DNA of 64,000 bases. Source: Saccharothrix syringae (lineage in GTDB: Bacteria > Actinomycetota > Actinomycetes > Mycobacteriales > Pseudonocardiaceae). Of the stretch, positions 53,382-61,940 are shown piece after piece. The notes beneath the pieces were generated by a model, which did no database searches, had not been told where the DNA came from, and was given only the letters and a program-made list of their open reading frames with translations. The stretch's first letter is position 1. Each line of letters starts with the position of its first letter. The stretch spans positions 7,750,001-7,814,000 of the forward strand of contig NZ_CP034550.1 of NCBI RefSeq assembly GCF_009498035.1, given 5' to 3'. A program made the position numbers and the translations under genes.

Positions 53382-53981
53382 TCAGCCGCCGAACAGCACC
53401 GCGAGGCGGTGGTCCAGCACGGCCACCACCTCCTCCACCCGGTACGAGCCGACGAGCACGCCGGACGCCAGGCCGGACGCCATCGCCACCAGCCCGGTCA
53501 CCTCCAGCTCCGGGTCGACCGACGCGGGCACCGCACCCGCCTCCCGCGCCGCGCGCAGCACGGGCACCAGCTCGTCGGCGACGTGGTGCGGCACCCGGTT
53601 CAGCAGCTCCCGCACCCCCGGGTCGCCGAGCGCGTGGGACAGGTACGCGTCGTGGACCGCGGAGAGCACGCGGCCCTCCTCGGTGACCGGCAGCAGGCCC
53701 ACCAGGCAGGTGCGCAGCACCAGGCGGAGGTCGCCGGTGGTCCGCACCCGGGTCAGCTCGGCCCGCCGGCGCTCGGCGGCCAGCTCCAGCAGCCGGCCCA
53801 GGCCGTGGTGGACCAGCTCGACCTTGGTCGGGAAGTAGTACTGCACGAGATTCATGGAGATGCCCGCCTCGGCCGCGACCCGCCGCAGGGTCACCGCGCG
53901 CAGCCCCTCGTCCGCCGCGATCCGCCAGAGCGCGCGGGCGACCTGGTCGCGCCGCCCGCCGTGGTCCACCCGCTTCGGCAC
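53382..53981 (-). CDS. TetR-family regulator 1
   Basis: ATG 53981 (MPKRVDHGGRRDQVARALWR) begins a TetR helix-turn-helix (LRRVAAEAGISMNLVQYYFP), followed by a helical ligand domain (199 residues in total). It lies 245 bases upstream of the S9/beta-lactamase gene on the same strand, and its own start is 13 bases from the palindrome at 53994-54009. Ligand unknown. Confidence 0.92.
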   Translation of the reverse strand: MPKRVDHGGRRDQVARALWRIAADEGLRAVTLRRVAAEAGISMNLVQYYFPTKVELVHHGLGRLLELAAERRRAELTRVRTTGDLRLVLRTCLVGLLPVTEEGRVLSAVHDAYLSHALGDPGVRELLNRVPHHVADELVPVLRAAREAGAVPASVDPELEVTGLVAMASGLASGVLVGSYRVEEVVAVLDHRLAVLFGG

Positions 53982-53993
53982 GGCGTTATTTTA

Positions 53994-54009
53994 TCGTGCA
54001 GGTGCACGA
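53994..54009. promoter_or_regulatory. Palindrome upstream of TetR 1
   Basis: TCGTGCA-GG-TGCACGA is a perfect 7-2-7 inverted repeat in an A/T-rich patch immediately before the start codon; the probable autoregulatory operator. Confidence 0.6.
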
Positions 54010-54022
54010 CGAAACGACCGCG

Positions 54023-54676
54023 TCACCCGCGCACCGCGGTCACCGGCGCCAGCCACAGCCCCACGATGGCGGCGATCAGCCCGGAGGCCGCCTCGTCCCA
54101 GGACGCCCGCGCGGTGGGCGCCCGCGCGGCCAGCGCGCGTTCCCGCTCGGCGCAGGTGTGCGTGAGCAGGTGGCGGGTCATCGCGCCGCGCTCCAGGTAC
54201 ACGGCGACCGGCAGGGCGGGCAGGCACCGGTTGAGCCCGTCGAGCACCCGCACCGCGGACTCCGCGTCCAGCGCCTCGTCCACGACCACCTGCCGCAGCA
54301 CCGGTTCGGTCATCACCCGCGCGCCGAACCGGGCGTACCAGGTGGGGCTGCCCAGCGCGGCCAGGTGCTCGGTCAGCGGCCGGACCAGGCACGCCACCCA
54401 GTCCTCCACGTCGTCGCTGTCGCCGATCCCGGCGAGCATCCGGACCCGGGTGCGCTCGACCTGCCCGGCGTGGCGGCGCACGATCGCGCGCACCAGCTCC
54501 GCCCTGGTGCCGAAGTGGTAGCCCACCGCGAAGTTGTTGCCCTGCCCCGCCGCCTCCCCGATGCGGCGGTTGGACACCGCCGACACGCCGAACTCGGCGA
54601 ACAACCGCTCCGCCGCCGCCAGGATCCGGTCCCGCGTCTCCGAGGACCGCTCGGCCCCCGCCGTCCTGCCGCTCAT
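54023..54676 (-). CDS. TetR-family regulator 2
   Basis: ATG 54676 (MSGRTAGAERSSETRDRILA) is preferred to ATG 54694. DNA-binding region: NRRIGEAAGQGNNFAVGYHF. The C-terminal domain (LVRPLTEHLAALGSPTWYAR, LDGLNRCLPALPV) is closely shared with TetR 3 next door, so the two are tandem paralogues. The binding helix GQGNN.AVGYHFGT is unusual for TetR proteins and common to both. Targets are unknown. Confidence 0.92.
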   Translation of the reverse strand: MSGRTAGAERSSETRDRILAAAERLFAEFGVSAVSNRRIGEAAGQGNNFAVGYHFGTRAELVRAIVRRHAGQVERTRVRMLAGIGDSDDVEDWVACLVRPLTEHLAALGSPTWYARFGARVMTEPVLRQVVVDEALDAESAVRVLDGLNRCLPALPVAVYLERGAMTRHLLTHTCAERERALAARAPTARASWDEAASGLIAAIVGLWLAPVTAVRG

Positions 54677-54705
54677 CGCCCCCCAGCCCAGCACGCCGCG
54701 AAAAA

Positions 54706-54723
54706 TCAGTCAAGCAACTGACT
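54706..54723. promoter_or_regulatory. Inverted repeat between TetR 2 and TetR 3
   Basis: TCAGT-N6-ACTGA, also readable as AGTCA-N6-TGACT, lies in a short A/T-rich patch upstream of TetR 2. It is a likely operator for one or both paralogues. Confidence 0.55.
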
Positions 54724-54764
54724 TAAAACGCCTGGTAGTCGGGGTGTGACGATCCGTCGCGAGG

Positions 54765-55439
54765 CTACTCCCCCGCGGGGGTCCGGGCGCGACCCGAGAC
54801 CGGCGCCAGCCAGAGGCCGGTGATCGCGTCGACCAGCCCGGTGGCCGCGTCGTCCCAGGTGGGCCGGACCGGGGCGATCCCCTCGGCGAGGGCGCGCTCG
54901 CGCTCGGCGCAGACGTGCACCACGAGGTCGCGGACCATGTCGCCGCGCTCGGCCCGCACGTCGTCGGGCAGGTCGGGCAGGCACCGGCGCAGCCCGTCGA
55001 GCACCCGGCGCAGCGACGGCGTGGCCAGCGCCTCCTCGACCATGACCGCGCGGAACCCCGGGTCGGTCATGACCTGCGCGGCGAACCGGGCGAACCACGT
55101 CGGGTCGCCCAGCGCGGCCAGGTGGGCGGTGAAGGGGCGCACCAGGCAGTCGACCCAGCCCCGGACGTCCCCGGCCCCCTCGACCGCGGTCACCGCCTCC
55201 AGCCGCAGCGGCTCGATGCGCTCGGTGTGCCGGCGCACGATCGCCCGGACCAGGTCGGCCTTGGTGCCGAAGTGGTAGCCGACCGCGGCGTTGTTGCCCT
55301 GACCGGCGGCCGTGCTGATCTGGCGGTTGGACACCGCGTACAGGCCCCGCTCGGCGAACAGCCGCTCCGCGGTGTCCAGGATCTGCCGGCGCGTGGTGCC
55401 CACCTGCTCCGCCCTGGGGCTCCTGCCGGTCCCGGTCAC
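54765..55439 (-). CDS. TetR-family regulator 3
   Basis: GTG 55439 (or the adjacent GTG 55442) starts VTGTGRSPRAEQVGTTRRQI. DNA-binding region NRQISTAAGQGNNAAVGYHF; core LVRPFTAHLAALGDPTWFAR and LDGLRRCLPDLPDDV, the same family as TetR 2. GTCACC-ACG-GGTGAC (55435-55449) overlaps the start codon, and an 11-bp inverted repeat (55469-55498) lies upstream; both may be operators. The gene reads toward TetR 2. Confidence 0.9.
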   Translation of the reverse strand: MTGTGRSPRAEQVGTTRRQILDTAERLFAERGLYAVSNRQISTAAGQGNNAAVGYHFGTKADLVRAIVRRHTERIEPLRLEAVTAVEGAGDVRGWVDCLVRPFTAHLAALGDPTWFARFAAQVMTDPGFRAVMVEEALATPSLRRVLDGLRRCLPDLPDDVRAERGDMVRDLVVHVCAERERALAEGIAPVRPTWDDAATGLVDAITGLWLAPVSGRARTPAGE

Positions 55440-55529
55440 CACGGGTGACACCGTACCCGGACCCGCGCGGTCCCGGTGGGCGCCGTGCCACCGGGACCAC
55501 CGCGCCGTTGACACGGCGTTGGCGCGGAC

Positions 55530-55870
55530 GCCCGTACCGCCCGCCGCTGACCGAGCGGCGCAAGGCCGAGACGCGGCCGGAGATCGCCCGCGAGGCCGTG
55601 CGGCTGTTCGCCGCGGGCATCGAGGCGGTGGCCGGGGTGCTGCGCGCCGGCCGGCCCGCACCGAACCGGCGCTGCGCGCGGTGTGGCCGCGGGCGCACGA
55701 CAGCGCCGAGCCGGCGTTCGCCGCGCTGCGGGCGGCCGTGGAGCACTACGCACTACGCCTGGCACACCGCGCCCGAGGCCCGGCCGGAGGGGGACGAGGC
55801 CGGGCTGGTCGACGCGGCGCGGGAGGCGTTGCCGATCGCCGCGGGGGACGTCTCGCCGCTGCCCTCCTGA
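55530..55870 (+). pseudogene. Decayed TetR-family gene
   Basis: Frames on this strand retain TetR fragments: LTERRKAETRPEIAREAVRL (start of a TetR helix bundle), then in another frame RTEPALRAVWPRAHDSAEPA and RAAVEHY, then back to AWHTAPEARPEGDEAGLVDA. The DNA-recognition helices are deleted. A 7-base tandem duplication GCACTAC (55743-55749 and 55750-55756) breaks the frame inside VEHYAWHT. No intact start is seen. Clearly a degraded gene. Confidence 0.7.
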
Positions 55871-56412
55871 CCGCGGCGGTTGAACAGGCCGTCCAGCAGC
55901 ACGGGGATCGCGCGCCGGGCCGCGTCCGGCGTCGGCGCGGACTCGACCGCGGCCTGGAGCATGGTCAGCACCACCGCCACGTCGTCCAACTCGACGTGGC
56001 ACCTGAGGTGCCCCGCCGCCCGGGCCAGGGCGAACGGCCCGCGCAGCGCGTCGAGCAGCCGGCGCAGCCAGTCCCGCCGGTCGGCGGCCGGCAGGCGGCG
56101 GAGCTCCTCGACCGTCGGCCGCATCGTCACCTGCTCGACCATCACCGCCCGCAGCAGCGCGTGGAACGCGCCGGGGTCGCCGGCGCCGCGCTTGGCGGCC
56201 CGGCGCAGCACGTCCAACCGCTCCTCGGTCACCGCGAGCAGCAGGCTGCGGCGGTCGGGGAAGTGCCGGTAGACGGTGGCCTGCCCGAGGCCGGTCAGGT
56301 GGGCGATGCGCGGCGCGGAGGGCACCCGCAGGCCGTGGACCACGGAGCTGCCCACCACCTTCATGATGGCGGCCCGGTTCCGCCGGGCGTCGCTGCGGCG
56401 CGGAGCGGTCAT
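55753..56412 (-). CDS. TetR-family regulator 4
   Basis: ATG 56412 (MTAPRRSDARRNRAAIMKVV) begins a TetR domain: RIAHLTGLGQATVYRHFPDR followed by SLLLAVTEERLDVL. The natural C-terminus would be near LLDGLFNRRGQ; the last 35 codons read antisense through the decayed TetR gene, so the original stop was probably lost when that gene decayed. TACTC/GAGTA (56440-56460) upstream may be its operator. It is divergent from the secreted SGNH esterase, a possible target. Confidence 0.87.
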   Translation of the reverse strand: MTAPRRSDARRNRAAIMKVVGSSVVHGLRVPSAPRIAHLTGLGQATVYRHFPDRRSLLLAVTEERLDVLRRAAKRGAGDPGAFHALLRAVMVEQVTMRPTVEELRRLPAADRRDWLRRLLDALRGPFALARAAGHLRCHVELDDVAVVLTMLQAAVESAPTPDAARRAIPVLLDGLFNRRGQEGSGETSPAAIGNASRAASTSPASSPSGRASGAVCQA

Positions 56413-56545
56413 GTCGGCACCCCGGCAACCGATCGACGTTACTCGCAGGTAATGAGAGTAGCACCGCCTGTGATCCCTCGGTACCCGTTCGTAACTTCGG
56501 CGGACCGGAAGCCTTTCCGCGAGGCGATTCGAGGAAGGACTGGAC

Positions 56546-57328
56546 GTGCGCAAACGTCTTCTCAGGGTCGTGTGTGCAGCGTTGCCCGCCGCCCTGGCGG
56601 TCGCGCTCACCGCTCCCGCCGCGCAGGCCGCGGCACCCGTGGACTACGTCGCCCTCGGCGACTCGTACTCCTCCGGCACCGGGGCACCGCCGTACAACAG
56701 CGGTGGCTGCTACCGCAGTTCGAGGGGGTACGCCCAGCTGTGGGCCGACACCCACGCCGTGTCCTCCTTCAAGTACGCCGCCTGCGGCGGCGCCACCACC
56801 GACAGCATGACCGACCAGTTCGCCTCGCTCGACGCGGGCACCGACCTGGTCACCATCACCATCGGCGGCAACGACGTCGGGTTCGCCAGTACGATGATCA
56901 CCTGCGTCACCGGCAGCGACAGCAGTTGCACCGGGGCGGTCGACGCCGGCGTCGAGAAGGCCCGCACCGTCCTGCCCGCCAAGCTCGACGCCACCTACGC
57001 CACCATCCGCACCCGCGCGCCGAACGCGACCGTCGTGGTCCTCGGCTACCCGCGCCTGGTCGAGCCCAACGGCACCTGCATGAACGCCACCAAGCGCGCC
57101 GCCCTCAACCGCGGCGCCGACGACCTGCACGCGGTGATCTCCGCCCGCGCCGCGGCCGCCGGCGTCCGCTACGTCGACGCCCGGACCCACTTCGCGGGCC
57201 ACGGCGCGTGCGGCTCGTCACCGTGGATCAACCAGTTCTCCCTGCTGCGGCTGGTGGAGTCCTTCCACCCCAACGCGACCGGCTACCGGTCGGGGTACCT
57301 GGCGCTGCTCAACGGGGTCACCGGGTGA
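56546..57328 (+). CDS. Secreted SGNH/GDSL hydrolase (esterase/lipase)
   Basis: GTG 56546 after GAGGAAGGA starts a signal peptide (VRKRLLRVVCAALPAALAVA, cleavage after AQA near residue 28). SGNH blocks: VALGDSYSSGTGAP (catalytic Ser), YAACGGATTDSM, TIGGNDVGFASTM (Asn) and SFHPNATGYRSG (Asp/His region). Six Cys probably form three disulfides as in Streptomyces exported lipases. It hydrolyses lipids or esters outside the cell. A perfect 15-bp hairpin follows. Confidence 0.94.
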   Translation: MRKRLLRVVCAALPAALAVALTAPAAQAAAPVDYVALGDSYSSGTGAPPYNSGGCYRSSRGYAQLWADTHAVSSFKYAACGGATTDSMTDQFASLDAGTDLVTITIGGNDVGFASTMITCVTGSDSSCTGAVDAGVEKARTVLPAKLDATYATIRTRAPNATVVVLGYPRLVEPNGTCMNATKRAALNRGADDLHAVISARAAAAGVRYVDARTHFAGHGACGSSPWINQFSLLRLVESFHPNATGYRSGYLALLNGVTG

Positions 57329-57399
57329 TTCCGGCGGGCCGGGGCCAGGGCCGGGGCCGCGGCGCGTGCTCGTGAACGGGTGACATCCGGTCGGCACCC

Positions 57400-57433
57400 C
57401 CCGGCTTCCGCGTCGGATGACGCGGAAGCCGGG
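57400..57433 (+). terminator. Terminator of the SGNH hydrolase gene
   Basis: CCCGGCTTCCGCGTC/GACGCGGAAGCCGGG is a perfect 15-bp stem with a GGAT loop, 71 bases after the stop codon. Confidence 0.85.
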
Positions 57434-57526
57434 CGCGGCGAGTGGTGCACAGCGACGTGAGAGCAGCCCCGCGCACGATCTGCACCACCGCCCTCGAAGC
57501 CGCCAGCGCCTCCCCCCAAAGTCCTG

Positions 57527-57853
57527 GTGCGCGAACTGCGCAGGCACAACCGCGACAACCCGGTGTTCCGGATGCCGGAGGCGAAACCGCTGGAAGACGC
57601 CCCGGCGCACTCGTCCGGGGTGCTCGCGCTGATCGTGTCCCCGCCCCTGTACGACGAGGACGACGGCGGGGAGTTCGAGATCTTCGTCGCGACAGCTCCC
57701 CTGGAAGTGGTCGGCACCGTGCGGAACTCCTCCGGCCTCCGCTACGACGCGGAGCGGTTGGCGGAACTCCGGGTGGCGGTCGCGGACCGGGTCCGGGTCG
57801 AGGTGGACCCCGACCTCACCCGCCGACCCCCGAGCCGGCGGCCCGCCGCCTTG
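57527..57853 (+). pseudogene. Possible remnant of an unknown gene
   Basis: The frame from GTG 57527 looks protein-like: VRELRRHNRDNPVFRMPEAK, GVLALIVSPPLYDEDDGGEF, EIFVATAPLEVVGTVRNSSG, then AERLAELRVAVADRVRVEVD. After about 57830 it turns Arg/Pro-rich and does not stop for another 960 bases inside the next gene. A one-base shift gives TGA near 57852. No ribosome binding site is present. It is probably a truncated or frameshifted gene; I do not recognise the family. Confidence 0.4.
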
Positions 57854-57887
57854 ACAGCACCTGATCACGGCTGTTCCGCTCGGAGCC

Positions 57888-59540
57888 GTGACCTCCCGAG
57901 ATCCCGACCCCGAAGAGGTCTACCGGCACGCCCTCCGACTGGACGAGCGGACCCGGACGGTGACCGACCGCTTCGGGTGGAGCGCGCTGCTGGTCGGCGA
58001 CCGCTCACTGGCCGGCCGCGGGCTCCCGGAGCGGTACCGCGCGGACCTGCGCGCCCGCGCGGGCGACCGGGTGCGGTTCGCGTTCTCCTGCCCCGACGGG
58101 GGCCTGCCGTTCGCGCGACGGCTGGGCGTCGACGAGCACGTGCCGTGCCTGGTGGTGCTCACCGACGTCGAGGACACCGGCGCGCACGTGCTGCCGATCG
58201 CCGACCGCACGGCCGACGACGTCCACCGCCTGCTCCGCTCCTGGGTCGACGACCACCACGAGGCGAACCGGGAGCGGCTGGAGCGGTGGACCGGCGTGGA
58301 GCGGGAGCTGCACCGGCTGCTCGGCTCGCTGTCCGGTTCACTGCGCGCGGTGCGCGACTGGTCCGCGGAGCAGCGCGCGGGGCGACGGCGACTGCGCCGG
58401 TTGGCCGAGCTCGTCCGGGAACCGCCGCACGACCTCGCCGCGCTGGACGTGCTCCTCGCCGACCCCCTCCTGGGGCCGCTGGCCGACGCGCTGTCGACGT
58501 GCCGGGCGCGCGTGGCCGAGTCGGACGGCGTCCTGGCCGCCCGGCGGCGGGTCGTCGACGCCGCCGGCAGGCTGGCCGGCGCCGACGCCCCGAGCACCGT
58601 GCGGCAGGTCCTCGCGGACCTGGTCGCGGACACCGCCGCGCGCCGCGCGCTCAGCGCCGAGACCCTGTCCGCGGCGCGCTCCGCGTTCACCGGCGACGAC
58701 GACCCCGAGGACTTCCGGCGGTGGCGCGAGGGGAACAGGCCGCTGTTCGCGATGCCGGTGTTCACCGCCGCCCGCCAGTCGTGGCGGTGGATCGCGGAGC
58801 AGGGGCGCGAACCGGGTGAGACGCCGCGGCGGCACGGGCAGCGGGACTTCGCCGCGTTCACCCGGGCCCTGGCGGCGCAGCCGCTCGCGGACCCCGGCGC
58901 GGCCGCCGACGCGGTGCTCGACGCGCTGGCCGCCCACCACGACGTCACCGACGACGCCGAGTGGGCCGGGGCCACGGCCGGGTTCCACGCCTACCTGGTC
59001 GACGCGATCAGCCGGCTGCGCTCGTCCGCGCCGCCGGGGTTCGCGCTGGTCGGCCACTGCCTGCCGGGCTTCCCGCCGCCGGTGCGGCCGCTCGACGAGC
59101 GGGAACGCGGGCTGCGGGACGGGTTGGCGCGGCTGCTGGAGCGGGACGCCGGTGCGGCCGGCGAGGCGGAGGAGGAGCGCCGGGCCGCGCTGGCGGCGGT
59201 GCCCGCGGTGGCCGAGGAGTTCCGCGTGGACCTGGCGGCCCGGTCGGCGACCGCGACCCCGCCCGAGCCGACCGGCCGGGCGGAGCTGACGGCCCTGGAG
59301 GAACTGGCCGGGGTGCTCGACGAGTACGACGACGCGGTGCGCTCCGCCGCGCACCCGCACGTGGCCGATCCCTCGGTGATCCCCGTGGAGGGGCGGGTGA
59401 GCGCGTGCGAGGCGGCGGGCGTGCGCGGTGGGCGGTTGGCGGTCGACGTGCTCCGCGAGGAGGTCGCCCGGACGGTCGAGGAGTACCGCCGGGTCGTGGC
59501 GCGGTTCCATTCCACATCACCTCGAAACGTTGTCCCGTAA
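57888..59540 (+). CDS. Large unknown protein, first gene of the GlnX/GlnH operon
   Basis: GTG 57888 with GGAG three bases upstream starts a 550-residue soluble protein without signal peptide or membrane helix. It is helix-rich and charged (ALRLDERTRTVTDRFGWSAL, VERELHRLLGSLSGSLRAVR, NRPLFAMPVFTAARQSWRWI, GFALVGHCLPGFPPPVRPLD). I recognise no domain. It precedes the GlnX-like sensor by 62 bases (or overlaps it if TTG 59530 is used), so it is likely to work in the same pathway, perhaps as an intracellular partner between GlnX and PknG. Confidence 0.82.
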   Translation: MTSRDPDPEEVYRHALRLDERTRTVTDRFGWSALLVGDRSLAGRGLPERYRADLRARAGDRVRFAFSCPDGGLPFARRLGVDEHVPCLVVLTDVEDTGAHVLPIADRTADDVHRLLRSWVDDHHEANRERLERWTGVERELHRLLGSLSGSLRAVRDWSAEQRAGRRRLRRLAELVREPPHDLAALDVLLADPLLGPLADALSTCRARVAESDGVLAARRRVVDAAGRLAGADAPSTVRQVLADLVADTAARRALSAETLSAARSAFTGDDDPEDFRRWREGNRPLFAMPVFTAARQSWRWIAEQGREPGETPRRHGQRDFAAFTRALAAQPLADPGAAADAVLDALAAHHDVTDDAEWAGATAGFHAYLVDAISRLRSSAPPGFALVGHCLPGFPPPVRPLDERERGLRDGLARLLERDAGAAGEAEEERRAALAAVPAVAEEFRVDLAARSATATPPEPTGRAELTALEELAGVLDEYDDAVRSAAHPHVADPSVIPVEGRVSACEAAGVRGGRLAVDVLREEVARTVEEYRRVVARFHSTSPRNVVP

Positions 59541-59601
59541 CGAAATCCTCGTGGCGCGCGACAAACGGCGGTTGGCACGCGTGCTTCCCGGGGAGGTGGG
59601 G

Positions 59602-60858
59602 GTGCGGGTCGTTCGGCGGTGGGCGGGCGCCGTGGTGCGGCGGACCGAGCACGCGTTCCTGGCGTTCGCCGCCCTGATCGCCGTGCTGGGCGCGTGCACC
59701 GGCGCGTCGGGGTGGGCCGCGCTGGACCACCGGCAGGACCGGGTGGCCGACGCGGCGGACCGGCGGGCGGAGCTGACCGCGAAGGCGCTGGACGTGTACC
59801 GCGCCATGGCCGACGCCGACGCCCACTCGCTCAACGCGGTGCTGGTCGACGCCGAGCGGAGCACCCCGCTGCGGACGCGCTTCCTGGAGGACGTCTCCGC
59901 CGCGACGGAGGCGCTGCACCTCGCCTCGGCCCGGAGCGCGGACACCGGGGACAGGACCGCCGAGCAGGTCCGGGAGCTGGCCGGGCTGCTGCCGCCCTAC
60001 ACCCAGCTGGTGGTGGTCGGGTGGACGGAGAGCGACGCGGGGCACCCGGTCGGCACCTCGTACCTGTCCAACGCCTCGTCCATGGTGCGCACCGAGATCC
60101 TGCCCAGGGCCAAGCGGCTGCACGACGAGCAGAGCGAGGCGGTGGTGCAGGCGCTGCGGGACGCGGGCGCGGTGCCGTGGCCGCCGCTGGTCACCGGGGT
60201 GGCGATGCTCGTCGCGCTGGTCGCGGCGCAGCGGTTCGTCACGCGCCGGACGCGGCGGCGGGTCAACCCCGGCCTGGTGCTGGCCACCGCGCTGACCTCC
60301 GCCGCGCTGCTGGGCGCGGGCGCCGTCGTCGGCGTCGTGGCCGCGCGCGGCGACGTCGGCGAGCGCGAGCTGGCGGTCGTCGGGTCGCTGGCCGAGGTGC
60401 GCAACCGCGGCCGGAACGCGGACGAGGCCGAGGCCCGCATCCTGATCTTCCCCAAGGCGGGCGACGTGCGCGCGCTGGCGGAGATGTTCACCGACATGGA
60501 GGAGCGGGTCGTGGCGGCAGGCGGCGACGAGGTCGCCCTCGGGGCGCTGCGGGCGTGGCGCGCGCACGACCAGCCCCTGCTGGCCACGGCGCGGGGCGAC
60601 GCGAAGCCGCCGGGGTTCACCGAGCTGGCGCGGATGATCACCGCCCCGGCGCCCGGCGGCGAGCAGACCCTCGGCCAGCAGCTCGACGCCCGGCTGACCG
60701 AGCTGGTCGAGCGGCACCGGGCGGTGGCGACCGACTCGACCGGGTCGGCCAAGGCGACCCTGGCGAACTGGGACGCGGCCGTGGCGGCGCTCATCGCCGC
60801 CGCGGTCGTGTCGGCCCTGCTCGGCCTCGGCGTCCGGATTCGGGAGTACTACACGTGA
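59602..60858 (+). CDS. glnX: GlnX-like four-helix membrane sensor
   Basis: GTG 59602 is preferred because GGGGAGG lies just upstream; GTG 59551 and TTG 59530 are in-frame alternatives. Four membrane helices at about residues 18-38, 190-210, 223-245 and 391-411 enclose two extracytoplasmic helical regions (FLEDVSAATEALHLASARSA, LPPYTQLVVVGWTESDAGHP; and GELAVVG, FTELARMITAPAPGGEQTL). This is the architecture of mycobacterial GlnX, which links the binding protein GlnH to kinase PknG. The GlnH-like gene overlaps its stop. Confidence 0.85.
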   Translation: MRVVRRWAGAVVRRTEHAFLAFAALIAVLGACTGASGWAALDHRQDRVADAADRRAELTAKALDVYRAMADADAHSLNAVLVDAERSTPLRTRFLEDVSAATEALHLASARSADTGDRTAEQVRELAGLLPPYTQLVVVGWTESDAGHPVGTSYLSNASSMVRTEILPRAKRLHDEQSEAVVQALRDAGAVPWPPLVTGVAMLVALVAAQRFVTRRTRRRVNPGLVLATALTSAALLGAGAVVGVVAARGDVGERELAVVGSLAEVRNRGRNADEAEARILIFPKAGDVRALAEMFTDMEERVVAAGGDEVALGALRAWRAHDQPLLATARGDAKPPGFTELARMITAPAPGGEQTLGQQLDARLTELVERHRAVATDSTGSAKATLANWDAAVAALIAAAVVSALLGLGVRIREYYT

Positions 60859-61907
60859 TCAGGATCGCAGCCCTCGTCGCCGCACTCGCCTGCCTGGCCG
60901 CGTGCGCCGCCCCCGCCGCCCCGGGCGGCACCCCCACCGCGTCGAGCACGGCGAACCCCGCGCTGCCGCCGGGGTACGACGAGCACCCGCAGCGCACTCC
61001 CCCGTGCTCGACCACCTCGGCCGACAGCCCCGACCCCGCCGCCGGCCCGCTGGGCCCCGACGGGCGGCCCGACGGCCCCGCCGTCCGCCGCGTCCGCGAG
61101 CGGGGGCTGCGGGTCGGGGTGAGCCAGACCGGGCAGTTCCGCAGCAAGCGGGACCTGGTCACCGGCGAGCTGTTCGGCCTGGAGATCGACCTGGCCAAGC
61201 GGATCGCGGCCGCCCTGGGGGTGCCGGCGGGCGACGAGGGCCTGCGCCTGGTCAGCCTGCCCACCGGCGGGCGCCTGTACTCGCTCGACACCGCGGCGAA
61301 CCGCGAGGCCAGGGCCGACACCGCGCTGGCCGACGTCCCCGAGGTCGACCTGGTGATCGCCGGGGTGAGCGCGACCCCCTGCCGGGTGGAGAAGTACGGC
61401 CTGCTGTTCTCCGAGCCCTACGGGCAGACCCACAGCGGCCTGCTCGTCCGCGCCGGCCTGACGGGGGTGGCCGGGCCGGACGACCTGGGTGGGAAGAAGG
61501 TGTGCTCGGGCGTGTCGACCACGAACAGCGACGAGGTGATCGACGAGCGGGACCGGCAGCTGGCGCAGCGGAAGCGGCCGCTCGTCGCGGTGGCGGTCAA
61601 CGACACCGGCGACTGCCTGATGCTGCTGCAGCGGGGGTTCGTCGACGCCGTCTACTCCGACGTGCTGGTCCTGCACGGCTACCGGTACCAGGACCCGGGC
61701 ACGGTGCTGCTGGACTACCACGGCCCGGTGACGACCCGGATGGCCATCGCGGCGAGCGGCGAGCAGGAGGACCTGGTCCGGTTCGTCAACGCCGTGCTCC
61801 ACGACATGCGCGCGGACGGCAGCCTGCAACGGGCGAACGAGGAGTGGTTCGCGGGGCTGCCGGAGCACCACCGGCTGCCGCTGCCCGACGACCCGCACCA
61901 GCGCTGA
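60855..61907 (+). CDS. glnH: GlnH-like amino-acid-binding lipoprotein
   Basis: GTG 60855 overlaps the GlnX stop (GTGA). Lipobox LAAC places the lipid Cys at residue 17. The mature part is a family 3 solute-binding protein: LRVGVSQTGQFRSKRDLVTG, LFGLEIDLAKRIAAALG, DLVIAGVSATPCRVEKYGLL, GKKVCSGVSTTNSDEVID and DCLMLLQRGFVDAVYSD. In mycobacteria GlnH binds aspartate/glutamate and signals through GlnX to PknG instead of serving an importer; no permease gene is present here either. Confidence 0.9.
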   Translation: MIRIAALVAALACLAACAAPAAPGGTPTASSTANPALPPGYDEHPQRTPPCSTTSADSPDPAAGPLGPDGRPDGPAVRRVRERGLRVGVSQTGQFRSKRDLVTGELFGLEIDLAKRIAAALGVPAGDEGLRLVSLPTGGRLYSLDTAANREARADTALADVPEVDLVIAGVSATPCRVEKYGLLFSEPYGQTHSGLLVRAGLTGVAGPDDLGGKKVCSGVSTTNSDEVIDERDRQLAQRKRPLVAVAVNDTGDCLMLLQRGFVDAVYSDVLVLHGYRYQDPGTVLLDYHGPVTTRMAIAASGEQEDLVRFVNAVLHDMRADGSLQRANEEWFAGLPEHHRLPLPDDPHQR

Positions 61908-61940
61908 CGCACCCGGCACGGCGCGGGGGGCGGGCACGCC

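Noticed and set aside
57844..57887. TTGACA at 57851 as a sigma-70-type promoter for the GlnX operon
   Set aside because: No acceptable -10 element at 16-18 bases; only a chance hexamer as far as I can see.
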